From NCBI GenBank assembly GCA_019186985.1, contig JABARQ010000017.1, positions 1-64,000 of the forward strand: a stretch of 64,000 nucleotides of DNA, given 5' to 3'. Positions 59,274-64,000 of this stretch are shown piece after piece. Position 1 is the first letter of the stretch. The number at the start of each line of letters is the position of its first letter. The DNA is from Prosthecobacter sp. Its GTDB lineage: Bacteria > Verrucomicrobiota > Verrucomicrobiia > Verrucomicrobiales > Verrucomicrobiaceae. The translations under genes and the position numbers were made by a program. Under the pieces are notes generated by a model, which saw nothing but the letters and a program-made list of their open reading frames with translations, had not been told where the DNA came from and did not search any database.

Positions 59274-60496
59274 AAGTACTGGTGCTCACCGCCGATGCCA
59301 ACACGCTGATCTACCACCGTGGTGACCTGATCCGCGCCCTTGCCGCGCATGGCTGCGGGGTGGTGACCTCGGCGGCGGAGGACTACGAGCATGTGCAAAA
59401 GTTTGTTCGCGGATTGGGCGGCCGGCACGTGCCCGTGCGGATGGTGCGCAGCCGCGTGAACCTTCTCAGGGACTGGATCACCTGGATGGACATGTTCCGG
59501 CTGTTCCGTCGTGAGAGGCCTGACGCCCTCTTCGCCTACACCATCAAGTCAGTGGTCTACGGCTGCGTGGTCGCCAGGCTGGCCGGGGTGCCCAGGGTGT
59601 ATGCGCTGCTGCCGGGCCTCGGCTTCACCTTTGTAAAGCCGGAGACGCTGAAACAGGCCGTGGTGCAGTGGATTTCCAGGCTTCTCCACCGCTTCGCCCT
59701 GCGGCGTGCGGACGTGATCTTCATGCAGAACCGCGATGACCTGCGGCTGTTCACGGAAATGCGCATGCTGCCTGAGGACGTGCCGGTCCATGTCACCGCC
59801 GGCAGCGGCGTGAACCTGGAGGAGTATCCGCATGTGCCGCTGGCGGGTGACGAGGCTCTCGCCACCGGCCGCCTTCGTTTTGCACTGGTCAGCCGGCTGC
59901 TCATCAGCAAGGGCGTGCGCGTTTTTGCCGAGGCCGCGCGACGAATCAAGGCACGCTGGCCGCAGGCGGAGTTTCATCTCGTCGGTCCGTTTGACCCGAA
60001 CCCCAACCGGGTTGGGGAGGCCGAGGTCGATGAATGGGTGAAGGAGGGCACGCTTGTTCATCACGGCATGGTGCGCGACGTGGCGGGCCTGCTGAAGACG
60101 ATGCATGTGTTCTGCCTGCCGACCTGGTATCGGGAGGGCGTGCCGCACGCCACGCTGGAGGCGCTGTCCACCGGCCGTGCCGTCATCACCACGGACTCGG
60201 TCGGCGCCCGGGAATGCGTGGCGGCTCCTCATGAGGAGGCTGGTGTGCTGAAGCGTGGCTCGAACGGGTTCCTCTGCCCGCCCCGGGATGTCGATGCGGT
60301 GGCGGAGGCAATGCGTTTCTTCATCGAAAACCCTGAGCAGGTGGTCGCCATGGGGCTGGCCAGCCGCAGGCTTGCCGAGCAGGTCTTTGACGTCCGTCTC
60401 GTGAACCGGATCATCCTGGATGCGATGAACCTTTCCGCCCCGCCGTCCGGCCAAACAAACTTCGCTGAACCTTGCCCCGGCATGGCAGGTGCATGA
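59270..60496 (+). CDS. Glycosyltransferase family 4 protein (capsule/O-antigen type)
   Basis: This 408-residue GT-B enzyme starts with VLVLTADANTLIYHRGDLIRAL and has VYALLPGLGFTF in the acceptor lobe. The donor lobe has ALVSRLLISKGVRVFAEAARR, FHLVGPFDPNPN and LPTWYREGVPHATLEALSTGRAVITTD. It resembles PglA/Wbp-type transferases that act on lipid-linked sugars. It overlaps the acyltransferase gene by 4 bp, and the chain-length gene begins 26 bp later. Confidence 0.88.
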   Translation: MKVLVLTADANTLIYHRGDLIRALAAHGCGVVTSAAEDYEHVQKFVRGLGGRHVPVRMVRSRVNLLRDWITWMDMFRLFRRERPDALFAYTIKSVVYGCVVARLAGVPRVYALLPGLGFTFVKPETLKQAVVQWISRLLHRFALRRADVIFMQNRDDLRLFTEMRMLPEDVPVHVTAGSGVNLEEYPHVPLAGDEALATGRLRFALVSRLLISKGVRVFAEAARRIKARWPQAEFHLVGPFDPNPNRVGEAEVDEWVKEGTLVHHGMVRDVAGLLKTMHVFCLPTWYREGVPHATLEALSTGRAVITTDSVGARECVAAPHEEAGVLKRGSNGFLCPPRDVDAVAEAMRFFIENPEQVVAMGLASRRLAEQVFDVRLVNRIILDAMNLSAPPSGQTNFAEPCPGMAGA

Positions 60497-60521
60497 TAGT
60501 TGAGCCTTCATCGTCCTGATC

Positions 60522-62915
60522 ATGGCCTACCACCTCGCGCTCGATCCCCGCGCCACGCACCCGGTCCTTCCGGGGGCGCAGCAGGGGCGTGCCCTGGTGC
60601 CGCATGCGCCCACGGCCTCCCTGTCGCTGCCGTCGCCGCTCTCCCAGGTGGATCCAAGCCCCTACCTGACGACACCGCCGCCGCAGTTTGGAGAGCCGGT
60701 CATCAGCCTGGGAGACCTGCTGGGCTACCTCCGCCGCTTCGGCTGGATGGGCCTTCTGGCCGGGCTGCCCCTGGCGGCGGCGGCCTTTTATTTCCTGGGC
60801 ATGGGTCCGAAGGTCTATGAGGCCGAGGCCAAGCTGCGTCTGCGCATTGGTGAGGGCAACGTGCTCAAGCTGCCGGAGATGGGCCGCCAGGGAGTCACGG
60901 AGCTCAGTGCGCCCCAGCTCGTCAACAATCACCTGACCGAGCTGAAGTCCCGCCGTTTTGGCGAGTTCCTGTTTGAGCATTTTGACCCGGAAAAACGCAG
61001 GGCCTGGGTCGCCAGCCTGCTCGCCAACCCTGGGCGCAAGGCCATGATCCTTAGGAAGCTCGGGCTTCAGGGGCCTCCGGGACCGCCGCCTCCTGAGAAG
61101 GATTTCTTCATCGACCAGGTCCTGGCCGCCGTGACTGTGGAGCCGTTGAAGGAATCACACATCCTGAGGATTCTGGCGCGTGATGGCGATCCAGAAATGG
61201 CAGCCCTGCTGGCCAACAGCTTTGCAGGCGAGTACATCCGCTTCTTTGGCGTCCAGGAGTCGGGCCTGACCCAGGGCGAGCGTGATTATCTTCAGAAGAA
61301 GGCCGAGTCCCTGCGCACAAGGCTGGAGGAGAGCGAGCGCAAGCTGTCCGAGTACCGGCGTGCGCAAAACTTCGTGGGCGCCGGGGAGTCGCAGAATGTG
61401 GACAGCGCCCGCATGCTGCAGTTCAACACGGCGATCACCGACGCCCAGCAGCGGCTCATCAAGGCGCGCAACGACCTGCAGACGATCCGTCTCACCCAGC
61501 AGGCGGGCCGTGACCTGATGGAGGTGCGTGTGGTGGGTGAAAACCCCGATGTCGCCTTCCATCGCAAGGAGCTTGACGCCAAGCTGGCCCAGCGCCGGGC
61601 CCTGGAGCCGTTGTGCGGCCGCCGGCATCCGCAGATGATCGCGCTTTCCGGTGAGATCGATTCGCTGAAGGCCTCGCTGACGAGGGCCATGGATGCGGTC
61701 GTCACCATGGCGGAGAGGGAGGTCAGCAACCTGGAAAGCCAGATCCGGGACTATGAGAAGCAGCTCGCCTCCGCCCGCGGCATGGCCGTGGACCAGAGCA
61801 GCAAGAATGTCGAGTACAACCTGCTGCTGGACCAGGTGAACGCGGACCGTCAGATGTATCAGACCATCGTCTCCAGCCTGAACAAGGCCGAGGTCACGGG
61901 CGAGTTCACGGAATCCGGAGCCCTGAGCCTGGCGGACACGGCCAGCCCTCCGGACAATCCCGTGAAGCCTAACAAGCCGGTCGCCGCGATGGCCAGCGTC
62001 GTCCTGCTGGGTGTCATCCTGATCGGCCTCCCTGTGGGCTGGGGGCTGGTTGACGAGCATGTGCTGAAGGCCATTCGCCAGGGAGGGTCACCCTCGGTCA
62101 ACATCCCCTCCGTGCGTGACGTTCCCCATGTTCCCGTGGGGCAGCCGGTGGCACCGCATGTCCATCGTCCGCCGTCCACGCGGCTGATGATGCCGCCTTC
62201 TCCCGAAAACATGCCCGCGCCGTCGGCGCCACTGGTGATTCCCGGCCACGGCAGCACCCCCGTTCTTGCGCGCTTTCCGCTCATCCGCCAGGCGAATCCG
62301 GAGGCCGTGCTCGGGCAGCTGCTCAAGCCGGAGCCGCTTGGTGCTTCGGGGGCTTTGCAGCAGATCACCACCACGCTTGAGATGCAGGCGCTGAAGCGCA
62401 GCGGCCTTGGCGGGGTCATCCTGATCACCAGCAGTGAGAGCGGGGAAGGCAAGACCGCCGCAGCGTCCGCCCTGGCCGCCGCCTTCTGTCATCAGGGCCG
62501 CAGCGTCTTCATGATGGAGTGCAACGCCGTGTCGCCCGCGCTGCATCAGTGGTTCCCCCATGCCAACCACCACAGCTCCTGGGCGCATGACCTGGAGTCG
62601 CTGCGATATGGCAACACGCACCTGTTTCTGCTGCCGGCCTACGATCTGCCGGCCTATGCCACGAATGAGCTGCTCGACGGCTATCGCGCCTGGATTGACC
62701 GTGCCCGTCATCATGTGGACTGGATCATTCTCGACGCCGGTCCGATCCTGAAGAACTTCGCCGATGTCGCGCCGCTGGCCCCGCTGGCCACGGATGTGCT
62801 GGTGGTCAACAATCCTCAGATCACTCCGCCGGCCAGGCTGCGCGCGGCCCTGAACCTGCTTCAGCCCATGATGAGCAGCAGCGCCTTCCGCGGCCTGGTG
62901 ATCCAGGGCGCATGA
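60522..62915 (+). CDS. Wzz-like chain-length protein fused to degenerate BY-kinase domain
   Basis: The protein has 797 residues. A proline-rich N-terminus leads to TM1 (WMGLLAGLPLAAAAFYFLG, about 78-96). A Wzz periplasmic region with coiled coils follows, then TM2 (about 485-515) and a proline-rich linker. The C-terminal P-loop domain has Walker A SSESGEGKT with K644 and Walker B WIILDAGP with D738. At the Walker A' position, where BY-kinases have a DxD, the sequence is MECN (E666, N668). There is no tyrosine cluster at the C-terminus. It probably binds ATP but may not autophosphorylate. It ends the operon and should control export or length of the polymer. Confidence 0.82.
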   Translation: MAYHLALDPRATHPVLPGAQQGRALVPHAPTASLSLPSPLSQVDPSPYLTTPPPQFGEPVISLGDLLGYLRRFGWMGLLAGLPLAAAAFYFLGMGPKVYEAEAKLRLRIGEGNVLKLPEMGRQGVTELSAPQLVNNHLTELKSRRFGEFLFEHFDPEKRRAWVASLLANPGRKAMILRKLGLQGPPGPPPPEKDFFIDQVLAAVTVEPLKESHILRILARDGDPEMAALLANSFAGEYIRFFGVQESGLTQGERDYLQKKAESLRTRLEESERKLSEYRRAQNFVGAGESQNVDSARMLQFNTAITDAQQRLIKARNDLQTIRLTQQAGRDLMEVRVVGENPDVAFHRKELDAKLAQRRALEPLCGRRHPQMIALSGEIDSLKASLTRAMDAVVTMAEREVSNLESQIRDYEKQLASARGMAVDQSSKNVEYNLLLDQVNADRQMYQTIVSSLNKAEVTGEFTESGALSLADTASPPDNPVKPNKPVAAMASVVLLGVILIGLPVGWGLVDEHVLKAIRQGGSPSVNIPSVRDVPHVPVGQPVAPHVHRPPSTRLMMPPSPENMPAPSAPLVIPGHGSTPVLARFPLIRQANPEAVLGQLLKPEPLGASGALQQITTTLEMQALKRSGLGGVILITSSESGEGKTAAASALAAAFCHQGRSVFMMECNAVSPALHQWFPHANHHSSWAHDLESLRYGNTHLFLLPAYDLPAYATNELLDGYRAWIDRARHHVDWIILDAGPILKNFADVAPLAPLATDVLVVNNPQITPPARLRAALNLLQPMMSSSAFRGLVIQGA

Positions 62916-62921
62916 GCTGCA

Positions 62922-64000
62922 TCAGGGCGGCAGCAGCTCGGCCCTGCCGGAGACCACCGGGGTGGTGCTGCTTTTTTCCTCCGCGTTTTCAGGCATCAAG
63001 GGCTGGGTGAAGAAGCCGATTCCCTGGTTCAATCCCGAACGGGTGATGACCAGTCCGCTGAAGGTGGCCGGCCGCCGGATTTTCGCAGGCGGGTCGGCCG
63101 TGGAGAACGGGTTGACATCATTGAAGGTGAATGAGCCGCCCAGGCGGCCGTTGGAGGCGGTGAGGGACAAGGTCAGAGCCTGTGGGTTCAGGACCGTGCC
63201 CGTCGGGATCTTGCCGGTTCCGGAGACGGTGACCTGGAAGGCTTGACCGAAGCCTGACCCGGCGAGTGAGGGGCCGGTGAAAAGCATCCTGGCGTTTTGA
63301 TCCTGGGGCGAGGCGGGCGGCAGCAGGCCGAGCAGCATCGCATCCTTGGCAGGGCGAGTGTAAAGCGCCCCCCGGGCATGGAGGCTGTGGAGCGGGATGC
63401 CATCCTTGTAAGAGCGGACACCATTGGCGGACACGGGCTTCTTGACCCACTTCAGCGAGCCGTCGGCGAGGCCGGTGTTTGGATTCAGCGTGATCACCCC
63501 CTGGATGCTGCCCGTCCCCGCGTAAAGGAGCTGATGAATGGAAACCTGACCCGCCGGCCCCATCGGAATGCTGCCGGTGATCGAGGTGCCTTCCGCCAGC
63601 TTGCCGGTCCAGGAGACGCCGCCGCTGGGGGACAGGGTGAGCACCGCCCAGCCGCTGCCCTGCGGGTAATCCGGATCGCCCTCCTCCACGGCTCCTGATG
63701 GAATGAAAAGGGCAGTGTTGAAGGCTGCGCTGACAGACACCGGCTTCAAGGTGCTGCTCCATGGGGATTTGCTGCCACTCAGGCTCCGGCTTGAGCCCGG
63801 GAGGGCCTTCTGACAGCTGCCGCTGAGCAGGCCGTTGTCGAGATCCAGGCTGAAGCTGCCGGTGATTGCCGCAGGAACCTTGCCCTGGGCGATGGCAAAC
63901 GGGGTTGTCGGCGACTGTCCTCGCGGCAGGGCGTCAATCAGCCCGGTCCAGGTGAAGGTTCGGGCACCCAGCGTCAGCCTGCCTGAATAAGAACCGGTGG
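62922..64000 (-). CDS. Repetitive secreted surface protein, C-terminal part (runs off right edge)
   Basis: The frame is open from the right edge to the stop at 62922-62924, about 359 residues visible. The sequence is rich in G, S and T and repeats units such as SGSCQKAL, WTGKLAEGTSITGSI, GTGSIQGVITLNPNTGLADGSLKWV and ASNGRLGGSFTFND. This is the pattern of the C-terminal region of very large Verrucomicrobia surface/immunoglobulin-like or autotransporter-associated proteins. A TTG at 63749 is not the start; coding continues through it. Function is unknown. It is convergent with the exopolysaccharide operon (6-bp gap). Confidence 0.65.
   Translation of the reverse strand, partial: TGSYSGRLTLGARTFTWTGLIDALPRGQSPTTPFAIAQGKVPAAITGSFSLDLDNGLLSGSCQKALPGSSRSLSGSKSPWSSTLKPVSVSAAFNTALFIPSGAVEEGDPDYPQGSGWAVLTLSPSGGVSWTGKLAEGTSITGSIPMGPAGQVSIHQLLYAGTGSIQGVITLNPNTGLADGSLKWVKKPVSANGVRSYKDGIPLHSLHARGALYTRPAKDAMLLGLLPPASPQDQNARMLFTGPSLAGSGFGQAFQVTVSGTGKIPTGTVLNPQALTLSLTASNGRLGGSFTFNDVNPFSTADPPAKIRRPATFSGLVITRSGLNQGIGFFTQPLMPENAEEKSSTTPVVSGRAELLPP

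Overview
The window looks like chromosomal DNA of a free-living Verrucomicrobiota bacterium, most like the Prosthecobacter/Verrucomicrobium group. The reasons are high GC, a PSD1-type cytochrome/DUF1549-DUF1553 protein paired with a Tat-exported DUF1501 protein, several large secreted carbohydrate-processing proteins (GH42-like, beta-helix, DUF4091), and REP-associated transposases with REP-like palindromes. The taxonomic call is inference from gene content. No phage, plasmid, CRISPR, rRNA or tRNA was recognised.

Layout. 1-4.4 kb: the tail of a REP-associated transposase, prmA, an Lrp-type regulator next to a class I/II aminotransferase, an orphan acyl carrier protein, and a complete REP-associated transposase followed by two inverted REP-like palindromes. 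4.5-12.6 kb: a secreted alpha/beta hydrolase, the DUF1501/PSD1 pair, and a minus-strand cluster moaE - BASS transporter - phosphotransferase - HpcH/HpaI aldolase. 12.9-18.7 kb: a tripartite RND efflux operon. 18.7-27.5 kb: a LysR regulator divergent from dabB-dabA (CO2/bicarbonate accumulation), with a GH42-like protein and a beta-helix protein packed tightly behind dabA. 27.5-34.8 kb: minus-strand genes for a secreted protein of unknown function, MsrA, a glycosyltransferase, a membrane endonuclease/exonuclease/phosphatase-fold protein, an ABC exporter and a CvpA-like membrane protein. 34.9-38.2 kb: trpB, an M23 peptidase and hisS.

38.5-42.7 kb: a large PelA-like secreted protein whose deacetylase motifs appear lost, followed by a membrane-anchored helical-repeat protein. 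42.7-44.1 kb: a VanZ-like gene and a rearranged toxin-antitoxin locus in which a tandem duplication appears to have fused the start of an antitoxin gene to the end of a toxin gene. 44.1-53.8 kb: glyoxalase-fold protein, MFS exporter, recJ, small membrane proteins, an SGNH hydrolase, a self-inhibited Fic protein with a perfect 16-bp inverted repeat at its 5' end, and acnA. 54.1-62.9 kb: a six-gene exopolysaccharide operon, most junctions being ATGA overlaps, ending in a Wzz/tyrosine-kinase-like protein with a degenerate Walker A' motif. The right edge holds the C-terminal part of a repetitive surface protein.

The most interesting points are the dab operon extended by secreted carbohydrate-active proteins, the fused antitoxin/toxin gene, the PelA-like protein with an apparently dead deacetylase domain, the kinase-like protein missing its Walker A' aspartates, and the Fic palindrome. 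All family assignments are from reading the translated sequence; no database search was run.
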